From an uncultured Clostridia bacterium (lineage in GTDB: Bacteria; Bacillota; Clostridia; UBA1381): a stretch of DNA of 64,000 nt. The translations under genes were made by a program, and so were the position numbers. The stretch is from the NCBI GenBank assembly GCA_934476075.1, contig CAKSNH010000004.1, positions 62,001-126,000 of the forward strand, written 5' to 3'. Positions within the stretch are counted from its first letter, which is position 1; each line of letters opens with the position of its first letter. The notes beneath the pieces are model-generated. The model was not told where the DNA came from. It did no database searches and saw nothing but the letters and a program-made list of their open reading frames with translations. Positions 1-7,314 of the stretch are shown here, one piece after another.

Positions 1-1160
1 CGCTCTACAATCTTTGCACGACCGTTACGCACCCTTGCGTTCGTCATTTTTATTCCTAAACGTTCAAGTATCGTGGGCGGTGTGTGCTCGTTTGTTTTTG
101 CCGTTTTACGTCTGCCCCGTCCGCCGATGTCATGCACAAGAAATTCCCGACCGTTGTCAAGATAAAACTCTTTCGGTATTCCGTATTTTTCAAAACCTCT
201 CCTCATTGCATACAGATTGGAGTTGCTGTCCGGATTCGCCGTTACATAGCATGACATAATCTTTCGGCTTTTAACGTCTAAATACGTTGTTATGTAATAT
301 CGGTGAATTTCACCGTTCTCATCACGTATCATGAAGTCAAGCGTATGGTTATCGCCCACCCATATGTCATTGCTTTCAAGATTATCGTATTTTCTTATTA
401 TGTACGGCATTGCCTTATCTTCACAGGCTTTATCTCCCTCACGGAAATATATCCGCACAGGCAGCGGAATTTGTTTAATCTGTCTGTTGAACGTTGCCAG
501 CGACTGAATATTGCCGTCCCAGTTCTCTATGTTTTTCTCCGCCCAGACCTTGGTCAGCTGATAGCATAACGATGCCGTTCTTTGGTTTTCATCAAGCCAC
601 AGACTTTCAAACACATCCCATAATTTCGGGTCAATCGTACATTTGCCCTTGCTGTGAAGTCCACGCATATCTGCCAGCACACACGTCCCATTTTCTTTCA
701 ACTGTTTTTTCTTTCGGTATAGCGTCTTTACCGAAAATTCCATATGAGGGTATCTGTTTGCAATAAGCTGTATAAATCGCTCATCAGCCTCTGCATAAGA
801 TAATCCCATACGTTTTTGCTCCGCTCTGAAACTGCTCCACTCGTTTAAAATATTCTGCCATAGCAAAGCCTTATGCCTTTGGTCTTCCGTCAGGTCTTCA
901 AGGCTCTTTCTTTCCTCGTTTTCCTGCGGAATAAGTTCTTCTAAACTTTCGTCTATTCTGTCACGCATAAGCTTTTTATATCGTTTCTGTGCTTTTTCCG
1001 ACAAGCTCTCTAAGGCTATGTATACTAAGTCTTTGCCGCCCTGCGGATTTTTCTCTGTTTTTGTAACATAATACTCTCTCTGTGAGCGTTTTTTTATAAT
1101 TTCATAATCTACATTCTCACATTCGGCAGCCTCCGCCAACGTCAGCCATGTGCCTTCCAT
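1..1160 (-). CDS. Mu-type DDE transposase (MuA-like), C-terminal part off window
   Basis: About 386 residues are visible and the gene continues past the left edge. It would be the integrase/transposase that cuts and joins the phage ends during transposition. The N-terminus looks like a helix-turn-helix DNA-binding region (starting MEGTWLTLAEAAE), followed by a charged helical part. The catalytic RNase H-like core starts with WVGDNHTLDFMI (first Asp near residue 268) and continues with FYLDNGREF (second Asp near 336). The catalytic Glu would lie off window. The ATG at 1160 is preceded by a GGTGAG ribosome site. It is the last gene of a minus-strand early operon. I infer MuA-like rather than another rve transposase from this motif spacing and the phage context. 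Confidence 0.85.
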   Translation of the reverse strand, partial: MEGTWLTLAEAAECENVDYEIIKKRSQREYYVTKTEKNPQGGKDLVYIALESLSEKAQKRYKKLMRDRIDESLEELIPQENEERKSLEDLTEDQRHKALLWQNILNEWSSFRAEQKRMGLSYAEADERFIQLIANRYPHMEFSVKTLYRKKKQLKENGTCVLADMRGLHSKGKCTIDPKLWDVFESLWLDENQRTASLCYQLTKVWAEKNIENWDGNIQSLATFNRQIKQIPLPVRIYFREGDKACEDKAMPYIIRKYDNLESNDIWVGDNHTLDFMIRDENGEIHRYYITTYLDVKSRKIMSCYVTANPDSNSNLYAMRRGFEKYGIPKEFYLDNGREFLVHDIGGRGRRKTAKTNEHTPPTILERLGIKMTNARVRNGRAKIVE

Positions 1161-1164
1161 ATTT

Positions 1165-1298
1165 CTCACCCCATTTTACTAAAATATATTACTTGCAAAT
1201 TTTCTTTTTGTCTGATATAATAAACATAAGTTTAACTTTTGTTAAACCTTGGTTTTGGAGCGGGTGCTTTGGTCGGCTGACACGCTCCTTTTTTATGC
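1165..1298. promoter_or_regulatory. Leader of the transposase gene with palindrome and hairpin
   Basis: This gap between the transposase and the upstream early gene holds an inverted repeat, GTTTAAC (1230-1236) and GTTAAAC (1241-1247), separated by four bases. The same TGTTAAAC half-site recurs at the prophage terminus (4974-5094). A second structure, GGAGCG at 1257-1262 pairing with CGCTCC at 1283-1288, is followed by a T-run on the plus strand only. These may be repressor operators or transposase-binding sites; which one cannot be decided by eye. Confidence 0.4.
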
Positions 1299-1586
1299 CT
1301 ACTCATCATAACCCATTGCATTTACAATTCCCTTCACAACAGCCATTGTCATAAATCCCGCATCTTCTCCCGTATTCTTCGAGATACCTTTTATCGCTGC
1401 GGACACTCCCGAAATCAGCTCCGTCTTTTTTCTCAAATCTTTACGCTGATTTGTATACATAACTTCCGACAATCTGTTCTCCCGTATGCCGTACATTTTA
1501 CAAAACTCCTTTTGAGATAAATTCATGTCGATTATCTTCTTTTTAATCTTCTTCCCATGCTTGGTTAATTTTCTGACCTTTGCAGC
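1299..1586 (-). CDS. Small helix-turn-helix-like phage early protein
   Basis: 95 residues from the ATG at 1586, chosen because GAGGTGAGGGAG lies just upstream; longer in-frame starts lack a ribosome site. The first 60 residues are very basic (MAAKVRKLTKHGKKIKKK) and contain a segment resembling a Cro/XRE-type helix-turn-helix, LSQKEFCKMYGIRENRLSEV. The C-terminal half is helical without a recognisable motif. It is the gene nearest the transposase in the early operon. DNA binding is an inference from the helix pattern; its role in replication or regulation is unknown. Confidence 0.6.
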   Translation of the reverse strand, partial: AAKVRKLTKHGKKIKKKIIDMNLSQKEFCKMYGIRENRLSEVMYTNQRKDLRKKTELISGVSAAIKGISKNTGEDAGFMTMAVVKGIVNAMGYDE

Positions 1587-1599
1587 CATCTCCCTCACC

Positions 1600-1722
1600 T
1601 CATTCTGCCCATTTCTTTCTGATGTCACGCTGTTTGTTAAACTCTCTAAGCCCCGCCCATGACGGTCGCCAGCCGTATATACCGCAAAGCAGCATATATT
1701 GTCTTAACACGCTGTATCTCAA
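1600..1722 (-). CDS. 40-residue phage early protein, TTG start
   Basis: A very short frame starts with TTG at 1722, two bases past the stop of the upstream gene, with GGAGGTG about six bases before it. It ends TGA at 1600-1602, 13 bases before the next start. The product begins RYSVLRQYMLLCGIYGW and ends rich in Lys, Arg and Trp. The tight fit between two neighbours and the strong ribosome site support it as a real gene. No family was recognised. Confidence 0.5.
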   Translation of the reverse strand: MRYSVLRQYMLLCGIYGWRPSWAGLREFNKQRDIRKKWAE

Positions 1723-1723
1723 C

Positions 1724-2029
1724 TCAATCACCTCCGAAAATTATCTTATCAAGCTTGTCCAGCTGTTTTTGAAGTTCGTCATACTTCCTGTTATTCTCAT
1801 CAATTTCTGCCCACACCTCTATGCGTTTTTTGCGGTTTTGAATTGGTGTACTTATCAGCTTACCCGTTAATTTTTCACATTCAGCTACATTTAAGTCCAT
1901 TTCTGTTAATACCGAATTTCGCTTTTTATTGAACATATTTATTAGTAACCGCCCCCTTTCCCAATCATTAAGACCTTTTATCCCCTCTATAAGCTCCGCC
2001 TTTGAAAACAAATCCAAATGTTCTTCCAT
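1724..2029 (-). CDS. Phage early protein with C-terminal coiled coil, unknown function
   Basis: 101 residues, ATG at 2029 overlapping the stop of the upstream gene, so translation is probably coupled. The N-terminal 40 residues are amphipathic helix; the C-terminal 35 residues (KKRIEVWAEIDENNRKYDEL and on) have heptad-like Leu/Ile spacing typical of a coiled coil. The family is not recognised. Its place in the early operon suggests a replication, transposition or host-takeover accessory role, which is inference only. Confidence 0.65.
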   Translation of the reverse strand: MEEHLDLFSKAELIEGIKGLNDWERGRLLINMFNKKRNSVLTEMDLNVAECEKLTGKLISTPIQNRKKRIEVWAEIDENNRKYDELQKQLDKLDKIIFGGD

Positions 2030-2247
2030 TACATCACCTCAATTTCAAACCATTTACCGCCGTCAATCATAACGCTGTTGCGGTTATTGATTTTAAGCAC
2101 CCTCGCATTGTCCTGCATAATCTGTGTCTTTTTAACATCGCTTACAGTTCCGCTGTACACTCTTCTCGACAATCTGCAAATAATTCTTACCATCGTGTTA
2201 GGTGCAATCAAATTCAGCAAATCGCATATTCTGACCTCGCCCCTCAT
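2029..2247 (-). CDS. Small phage early protein, unknown function
   Basis: 72 residues with an ATG at 2247 that overlaps the preceding gene's stop by four bases (ATGA arrangement). It alternates hydrophobic and charged residues (MRGEVRICDLLNLIAPNTMV at the start; a basic middle; MIDGGKWFEIEVM at the end), which suggests a small beta-rich fold. No motif or family was recognised. Operon position and overlaps are the main evidence that it is expressed. Confidence 0.6.
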   Translation of the reverse strand: MRGEVRICDLLNLIAPNTMVRIICRLSRRVYSGTVSDVKKTQIMQDNARVLKINNRNSVMIDGGKWFEIEVM

Positions 2248-2486
2248 TCTGAAACCACCTCAATTTTCTTTATACTGCCTCTGATATAAAATCTGCCTTT
2301 TAATTCTTCTGTAATCTGCAATAGTCTTTCTAAATCTTCATACACCACTGTTTCTCTCCAATATTCCCCTGTAAGTATCTCCGCTCTGCCCTCTTCAACG
2401 TCAATATCCATGCAGGTTTCGCCTGCTGACCATTTGCCTTTGCTGTCCTGTACCTTTGTGTCATAATATACTGTCATTTTTTTCAT
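2244..2486 (-). CDS. Small phage early protein, unknown function
   Basis: 80 residues, starting at the ATG that overlaps the stop of the upstream DUF6906-like gene and ending in an overlap with the next gene. The sequence starts MKKMTVYYDTKVQDSKGKW and is acidic with predicted mixed alpha/beta character. No known domain is visible. The chain of four-base overlaps on both sides is strong evidence for a translated operon member. Confidence 0.6.
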   Translation of the reverse strand: MKKMTVYYDTKVQDSKGKWSAGETCMDIDVEEGRAEILTGEYWRETVVYEDLERLLQITEELKGRFYIRGSIKKIEVVSE

Positions 2487-2641
2487 TTTGAAATTACCTT
2501 TTCCTTTCCGCTGATACGGTGTATCAATCTCATTTCCTCTGTTGTTTCTCTCTCGATAAGCCAGTTCTTCACATTCAGCCTGCTGTCAAATGCCTTAATC
2601 AATCCGCACTGCCTTTTGCTCGGCTTTTTACCGTGTTTCAT
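2483..2641 (-). CDS. DUF6906-like phage protein
   Basis: 52 residues. The start is the ATG at 2641, directly after GGAGGGAGAAT, not the longer upstream frame. The opening MKHGKKPSKRQCGLIKAF, a central NWLIERET and a late RLIHRISGKEKV match the pattern I know for the short DUF6906 family found in Firmicutes phages and integrated elements (MKHGK-P-R-Q ... NWL ... HR-TG). The family's function is unknown. The family assignment is from memory of the pattern, not a search. Confidence 0.65.
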   Translation of the reverse strand: MKHGKKPSKRQCGLIKAFDSRLNVKNWLIERETTEEMRLIHRISGKEKVISK

Positions 2642-2784
2642 ATTCTCCCTCCAATCTTTTCTTGTAATTCCGACATTGTTCATTCCGCTTGTAATGTTGT
2701 ATTTGGTCATGCTTTGTCTATACTTGATAAAAAACACCCTTATCACAAAGTTTAAATTTAAGTAACGGATGGCACGGCTGTCCG

Positions 2785-2934
2785 TTATTTTATTGGTACA
2801 AAACAAGTATTCTCAATTACTTTCACACCATGTTCTGATACTTCTACTTTACAGTTAGGATTGCAGTTTTTTTCTAAAAATTTTATTAATGGCAACGACA
2901 TCAATTTTAATTCGTTCATTTTCTCTCTATCCAT
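2785..2934 (-). CDS. 49-residue phage early protein, unknown function
   Basis: This short frame runs from the ATG at 2934 to TAA at 2785-2787. The product starts MDREKMNELKLMSLPLI, has a central KNCNPNCKVEV and ends NTCFVPIK, with three Cys in all. A purine-rich stretch (AGAGAG) precedes the start. The codon pattern looks protein-coding and it fills the gap between two other early genes. A hairpin (AACGGA 2764-2769 with TCCGTT 2781-2786) overlaps its stop. No family was recognised. Confidence 0.5.
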   Translation of the reverse strand: MDREKMNELKLMSLPLIKFLEKNCNPNCKVEVSEHGVKVIENTCFVPIK

Positions 2935-2968
2935 ACTCTTACTCTCTTTCTGTAAATCACTGATACAA

Positions 2969-3148
2969 TCATATTTTAAATAACTTTTTCATCACATATG
3001 TAGATGCACTTCTCATATCATCATCAGTTATATTAACACCTTTTAACTGCATGATGTATATGACCGTAAGTGTATCTACATACTTTTTTAAAGCTATCAA
3101 TAATGATACTACCGCTATGACAATACACACTATACTAACTGTATTCAT
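2969..3148 (-). CDS. Small single-pass membrane protein of the prophage
   Basis: 59 residues from the ATG at 3148, chosen because AAAGGA lies nine bases upstream; the start ten codons earlier lacks a ribosome site. The N-terminus is one hydrophobic helix (MNTVSIVCIVIAVVSLLIAL), followed by a short polar tail. It is the most distal early gene from the transposase and is divergent from the repressor. The role is unknown; a membrane or superinfection-related role would be speculation. Confidence 0.5.
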   Translation of the reverse strand: MNTVSIVCIVIAVVSLLIALKKYVDTLTVIYIMQLKGVNITDDDMRSASTYVMKKLFKI

Positions 3149-3179
3149 CAGCCTTAATCCTTTCTTATACCTCATCAAT

Positions 3180-3474
3180 CTGAAATGTAGATTTCACTTT
3201 TTTTACTCTGTGTATAAATTTACTTGGCATTTTCTCCCCTCCTTCTTATTTTCTAACACCTGTGTTATCTGATGCCGACAGGAATATCGGCTTTTAACAC
3301 ATCTTTTTTGAATTAAATATTGTTTTTTATATTGTTTTTTCGCATTTTGCGTGATAAAATTATTTTAATAACAGTGGAATAATTTCCACTTGTTGATTAT
3401 ATTATAGTATGAATTATTCAAATTGTTAACACAAATATATGATATTTTCAAATTTATTTTTGTGAGGTAATAAA
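3180..3474. promoter_or_regulatory. Divergent control region between early genes and repressor
   Basis: This AT-rich 295-bp gap separates the minus-strand early operon from the plus-strand repressor. It holds a perfect 7-bp inverted repeat, AGTGGAA (3373-3379) and TTCCACT (3384-3390) with a four-base spacer, which is operator-like. A TATTAT/TATAGT -10-like tract follows at about 3400. The repressor's ribosome site GTGAGG sits ten bases before its ATG. The operator role is inferred from position. Confidence 0.5.
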
Positions 3475-3960
3475 ATGATAGAACGAATTGAACAAATTAT
3501 TTCAAACAATGGCTTAACAGCAAAGGAATTTGCTAATAAACTAGGTATTGCCCCTTCAAAAATTACTGATTGGAGAAGTGGCAAAACAAATCCAACAATA
3601 AAAGATATAATAGGAATTTCTCAAATTTTTAATATATCAACTGATTATTTGCTTTTAGGTAAAGAACCAACACAGCAATCGTCCGTTTCTGATGATAGCA
3701 TCGCCAACGATACCACCGTAAAGCTTGTAATGCAGCTTGACCCGTTTGATAAAGCCGAAATTCGTGGAATGGCTCGCCAAATGCTAGCCGCTCCTAAATA
3801 TCAAGAAGAAGATGACGGTTATTACATAGGTCGTGTTGCCGGATTCGGCGGCTTGCCACAGGAAATAAAAGTACCGAAAGAAAATCACGATGAAATCATA
3901 AGACTTACAGAAAAAATCATTGCTGAACAGAACAAAAAGGGCATGAAACACCGGAAGTAA
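3475..3960 (+). CDS. XRE-family prophage repressor
   Basis: 161 residues. Residues 1-60 form a Cro/C1-type helix-turn-helix (LTAKEFANKLGIAPSKITDW then a second helix pair ending STDYLLLGK), which would bind operators in the adjacent divergent region and hold the prophage silent. The C-terminal 95 residues are acidic and lack the S24 peptidase Ser/Lys motif, so SOS self-cleavage of the LexA type is not expected. The next gene is an ImmA/IrrE-like peptidase. That pairing is a known way of inactivating such repressors by proteolysis, here apparently broken. Confidence 0.85.
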   Translation: MIERIEQIISNNGLTAKEFANKLGIAPSKITDWRSGKTNPTIKDIIGISQIFNISTDYLLLGKEPTQQSSVSDDSIANDTTVKLVMQLDPFDKAEIRGMARQMLAAPKYQEEDDGYYIGRVAGFGGLPQEIKVPKENHDEIIRLTEKIIAEQNKKGMKHRK

Positions 3961-4030
3961 ATATTACCAATGAAATTCGACATTTTTCCCTATATAATGT
4001 GCTTATTATTAGTATAGGGAGGTTTTTTCT

Positions 4031-4762
4031 GTGAATTTAATTAAAGAAAAAGCAAGAGAATTTATAAAAAATTACTTATCAAATCACGAACTCAACATTG
4101 ATACCCTCAAATGTGTATTAAAACGTCAAGGCATTGTCTTTATGGAGTATGACTTTGAAAATAATTCAGACTCTACTGCTGATTTACTAAAAAGTTTAAA
4201 AATGTATGACTATGCAAAAGAAAAAAGCGGTTTCTTATATCATTATACTTATCAAAATATATACTATATTTTTTAAAAAGCCAATCTTGATGAGTCTACG
4301 GCAATCTATACTATTCTGCATGAGGAAGGTCATTATATGCTTAAACATCTGGCTGTAAACGGCAGATTTAATGCCACGCAGGAAATTGTCGCTGACACCT
4401 TTGCCCGATACATTCTTCATTATCTACGGGTTAAGCATATTGCACACAGCATTATAAAACATGCAAAAACCGTATTGATATTTGCATTATCAGCTGCACT
4501 GATAACTGTACTTTGTCGCAAAAGCAAGCCGTCAACGGTTTATATTTCCGCTCCCTCACCTACCGGTTTTGCAAGTCCATCTCCCGAACCGTCTGCCGGC
4601 ATACAGTATACCTTTGGTGATGAATATGTTGTTACTACTTTAAACGGCACTAAAATTCATAACCCTGATTGCACACATATAAAAAGCAAACCTATAATAC
4701 ATATCGACCGCACCGAGGCACTCAATGCCGGATATACTCCTTGCTTGGACTGTAATCCTTAA
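4031..4762 (+). pseudogene. ImmA/IrrE-type metallopeptidase gene with in-frame stop
   Basis: Two open stretches in the same frame (4031-4273 and 4277-4762) are separated by one TAA at 4274-4276. Reading across the stop gives an ImmA-like order: an N-terminal helical part, then TAIYTILHEEGHYMLKH, which holds the HExxH zinc motif of the family. A transmembrane segment near 4460-4510 follows, then a C-terminal module with two Cys groups (HNPDC...GYTPCLDC) like the small zinc-binding domain often found at ends of phage and nuclease proteins. The family cleaves phage or ICE repressors after DNA damage. The stop lies in a T6A5 tract before the catalytic motif, so the product is probably inactive unless read through. 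A sequencing error is possible. Confidence 0.75.
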
Positions 4763-5287
4763 AATCGCATATATTAAGGAAGTGTTATTTTTTTAACACA
4801 TTTCTTATGTAAACTTGCGACTTATTCACGCTTTATTCACGGTACTGCAAAATCGCATAATACCGCCGTTTTTAGGCAATGGCACAAATTTTTATGTGCT
4901 ATTGAAAATGTGCCATTGCTATACAATTATTTTTGCTATAATTTCATTTGTTCTGTCGTCCGTCGGCTGTATCTGTTAAACTTTTGTTTTTAAAAAAATA
5001 AAAGTGTTAAACACCGCATAAAATCAAGCATTACAACGTTTTTTTATTTGTTAAAATAAACATTTGTTAAACTGCTTTTTTTGCACTGTTAAACACTTTT
5101 TAACTCCGTTTTTATCATATTCAATTTTATTGTATCTTTGACATAAATTATTAAAATTCTCCCGTTTTTCGTTTTTCATCATAATTGAGAATTTTTTCTC
5201 TAAATGTGCATGAAACCGTGATATAATGCGACTTTGTGCACTTTCGTACTCATCACTGTATTTTCTCATTCTTCATTTATATATACA
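4763..5287. promoter_or_regulatory. Prophage terminus with repeated TGTTAAAC sites
   Basis: A 525-bp gene-free end region. TGTTAAAC occurs at 4974-4981, 5005-5012, 5065-5072 and 5087-5094, with a near copy at 5049-5056. Nearer the repressor lies a 10-bp perfect inverted repeat, CAATGGCACA (4877-4886) and TGTGCCATTG (4909-4918). Mu ends carry several transposase-binding sites, so the TGTTAAAC set is a candidate. A short minus-strand frame here (5051-5269) has no support as a gene. Confidence 0.5.
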
Positions 5288-5800
5288 GTTGTCATACTGT
5301 TCTCCGCAGTAGAGATAGTTATTCTCTGTTTCGCCTGTTCTTCCTGTCAGATTTCCGAATGCATCATAATCATATGTGTCGGTTATATTGCCATCCATAT
5401 CTGCAAGCATTCGCACGTTACCATGTCCATCAGCAAGATAAATGCTTATTACATCACTGCGGTTTTGACTTATTATCTCATCCCCATGAGTATAAACGCA
5501 TTTTACATTGCCATCTCCGTCAAGCTCTGCCAGAACATTTGCATATGCTGTGTTGCTGTCAACGATATATTTAGTTGTATCAACCTCATTAGTAGTCTTT
5601 GAAATTCGGTTGCCCTCACAGTCATATGCATATTCCTCTGCGGTAACTCCTGTTTCATTTGTTATAACCGCTTTTATCAGCTTGTTGTCCTGATTGTATG
5701 TATATATCTTTTCCGTTTTGCCGCCATATTGACGAGTAAGATTTCCGTTATTATCATATTTGAGTGTTTCTTCGCCCTCTCTGATTAATCGTCCGTACAT
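5288..5800 (-). pseudogene. Orphan rhs tip cassette 2, cut by the prophage
   Basis: This fragment of an Rhs/WapA core reads on the minus strand and starts abruptly near 5800 beside a hairpin repeat. It contains YD repeats (LKYDNNGNLTRQYGG, YDCEGNRI), then ITDTYDYDAFGNLTGRTGE and LYCGEQYD. After GEQYD the frame should continue with the GYYYLRARYM core seen in its paralogue at 7440. Instead it enters prophage sequence at 5287 and stops after five residues. No secretion signal is present, so it is a silent donor cassette rather than an expressed gene. Its toxin tip, if any, would be beyond the prophage, off window. Confidence 0.8.
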
Positions 5801-5805
5801 ATGTC

Positions 5806-5840
5806 AGAGGAGACAGTTCTCTTGTCATGAGAACCGTCCC
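5806..5840. repeat. REP-like palindrome at a cassette boundary
   Basis: GAGACAGTTCTC (5810-5821) pairs with GAGAACCGTCCC (5829-5840) around a seven-base loop, with two imperfect positions. The unit resembles REP palindromes linked to Y1-type transposases in Clostridia (recognised by eye only). It lies exactly where the second orphan rhs fragment begins, so it may mark a past rearrangement junction. Confidence 0.45.
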
Positions 5841-5851
5841 TTCGACACCAG

Positions 5852-6598
5852 TTATTTATCAGAGAATTTATTTAAAAAATCGTGTTGCTTCAAATATTTC
5901 AAAACAGATTGATTATTATGGAACTGTGGATTTCTTAACTCTATTATTTCATCCGTAATATACTCTAATATTTCCCGTTCTGCAGTTGGAACTATAATTA
6001 TATTATCTTCTTTTCTCAAAATATCTGCATACAGTAATGCATATCCTGTTGTTATAACATTTTCAAGTGTAACATTGTCCAACCAAGGAAAACAGAATAT
6101 TTTTTTTCCATAAGCATATCCTATTGCCGCTGAAGCCCTCCAGCGTTCACCACTTAAATTGAAGATCTTACATCCTAATCTTTCAGGTGTCAACTCAAAT
6201 TTTTTCACAATATCATCTACAGTCATATTCTTTTTACTCTTTTTCAATGCGTGTTCAATTTGTTGTTTAACCGTCTTATTATATAAAAACAGATTTTTAA
6301 ATCCCTTCCCCATCTCCCAACCTTCAGAGATTTTTTCACCTTTTTTATACAATTTGCCATCAATATGTATTTTTTCTTTGTCTATATAGTCGTTGCCTGT
6401 CAATAAATTGGTAATCCCTTGCCCTCCTTCTCCACACTTACACAATATACCATATATTTTTCCTCTTTCAAAAACTATTTCTGAAGTATTATATAATATA
6501 TCATACGAAGTTTGTATATCTGGATGATGTTTATCATGTACATTATGTATAATCCTATCACATAACTGTATCGTTATTTTCCCCAAAATTGCCACCAC
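5852..6598 (-). CDS. Degenerate ABC-ATPase-like protein, probable immunity gene
   Basis: 248 residues. The layout is that of an ABC ATPase domain: a P-loop region GKIYGILCKCGEGGQGITNL, a signature-like NLSGERWRASAAIGYAYG, and then a Walker B-like hydrophobic strand. The invariant P-loop Lys is replaced (GEGGQGIT where GxxGxGK[ST] is expected), and the Walker B Asp-Glu is not clear. ATP hydrolysis is therefore doubtful. No transporter membrane gene is nearby. It overlaps the end of the toxin-domain gene by 25 bases, and that position is normally held by the cognate immunity gene in rhs cassettes. The GTG at 6598 is the longest start; the true start is uncertain because no good ribosome site fits. 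Confidence 0.55.
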   Translation of the reverse strand: MVAILGKITIQLCDRIIHNVHDKHHPDIQTSYDILYNTSEIVFERGKIYGILCKCGEGGQGITNLLTGNDYIDKEKIHIDGKLYKKGEKISEGWEMGKGFKNLFLYNKTVKQQIEHALKKSKKNMTVDDIVKKFELTPERLGCKIFNLSGERWRASAAIGYAYGKKIFCFPWLDNVTLENVITTGYALLYADILRKEDNIIIVPTAEREILEYITDEIIELRNPQFHNNQSVLKYLKQHDFLNKFSDK

Positions 6599-7314
6599 GC
6601 TTTCTTAAATCCAACTTCTGAAACATCTGTAATCTTTACAGGATATCTTGTCCCTTCAGCCGTATGAATAGCTATGCCTTGTAAAGCCTTATCTACACCT
6701 GTATCTGGCGAAAACGAGGCATTAGTTTTAAATTTTAGAACTACTTGCGATTTACTCCCAATACCTGCTCTTTTAGCCTGTGATAATGTCGGTTGCTCAG
6801 AAAAAGCAAATACTGCATTTTCAAATCTACCTTTATTCAGTTCGCCACTTGCCATAATGCTCTTTGCTGCTTCTGAAGTCGTTACATGATATTTACTGTT
6901 ATCAGCCACTTCGGTAACTGACTTGCTATTACAAAGCGAAAAAGCTACAGCAATACACATTATAGCTCTAAAACACGCTTGTCCCGGTCTATCATTATCA
7001 AATGATTCATTTACTCCTGCTATTAGTGATGCGCATCCAATACTACATAAAAAAGGCTTTATAGCATTAAACTGCGCAAAAACGCCCAAAACCATCCCCG
7101 AAACTGCACCAATTCCTATTGACTCTATAACACCTTCTAGGTCTTCATCACCCAAAAATGCATCTACTCCACCAATAACCCCACCGGTTATTGAATTAAC
7201 AGCAATTCTAGCTAACAATTTCTGATAATTAATAGTTTGAGCTTTACTCGATATACCTTTAATTGTCTGAGTAACATTCAATTCTCCAAGTGATAAAATA
7301 CCCACTCGGGTCAA
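6574..7314 (-). CDS. Orphan Rhs C-terminal toxin tip (frame-shifted from its core)
   Basis: 246 residues; the first dozen are an artefact of the shifted frame. From LSLGELNVTQTIKG onward it reads as the standard continuation after an Rhs core (DPSGYF-SLGELN). A Gly/Ala-rich hydrophobic pre-tip region with several membrane-like segments follows (GIGAVSGMVLGVFAQF, FRAIMCIAVAFSL). The last about 110 residues (YHVTTSEAAKSIMASGEL, then AVFAFSEQPTLSQAK and QVVLKFKT) resemble, by spacing, ADP-ribosyltransferase-like toxin domains. That identity is tentative. It overlaps the next gene, the likely immunity gene. No promoter or signal peptide is present, so it would be active only after recombination into the full-length rhs gene. 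Confidence 0.6.
   Translation of the reverse strand: MTRVGILSLGELNVTQTIKGISSKAQTINYQKLLARIAVNSITGGVIGGVDAFLGDEDLEGVIESIGIGAVSGMVLGVFAQFNAIKPFLCSIGCASLIAGVNESFDNDRPGQACFRAIMCIAVAFSLCNSKSVTEVADNSKYHVTTSEAAKSIMASGELNKGRFENAVFAFSEQPTLSQAKRAGIGSKSQVVLKFKTNASFSPDTGVDKALQGIAIHTAEGTRYPVKITDVSEVGFKKAWWQFWGK

Larger units (their letters stand above)
1..5287. mobile_element. Mu-like transposable prophage, repressor end (partial)
   Basis: The block holds a MuA-type transposase, a run of tiny overlapping minus-strand early genes, a divergent XRE repressor and an ImmA/IrrE-like gene. This is the usual order at the immunity end of Mu-like phages. The right boundary is placed at 5287, where an rhs reading frame coming from the right stops matching its paralogue at 7440-7480 and foreign sequence begins. 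The terminal bases, read inward from the boundary, begin TGTATATA, which fits the TG...CA ends of Mu-type elements. The rest of the phage (MuB, head and tail genes) would lie left of the window. The 5-bp target duplication cannot be checked because the other end is absent. Confidence 0.85.

Noticed and set aside
3475..3960. LexA/CI-type self-cleaving repressor
   Set aside because: The C-terminal part has no Ser-Lys dyad or Ala-Gly cleavage site.
4489..4762. Separate small gene for the C-terminal half of the ImmA-like sequence
   Set aside because: It lacks a ribosome site and keeps the same frame as the upstream half, so a single gene with a nonsense codon explains it better.
5051..5269. 72-residue minus-strand frame at the prophage end
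   Set aside because: No ribosome site, low-complexity Lys/Asn-rich product, and it overlaps the repeated TGTTAAAC sites; more likely a control or end-binding region.
5810..5840. Terminator for the degenerate ABC-ATPase gene
   Set aside because: The hairpin has no T-run after it on the minus strand and two imperfect pairs; it looks like a REP palindrome rather than a terminator.
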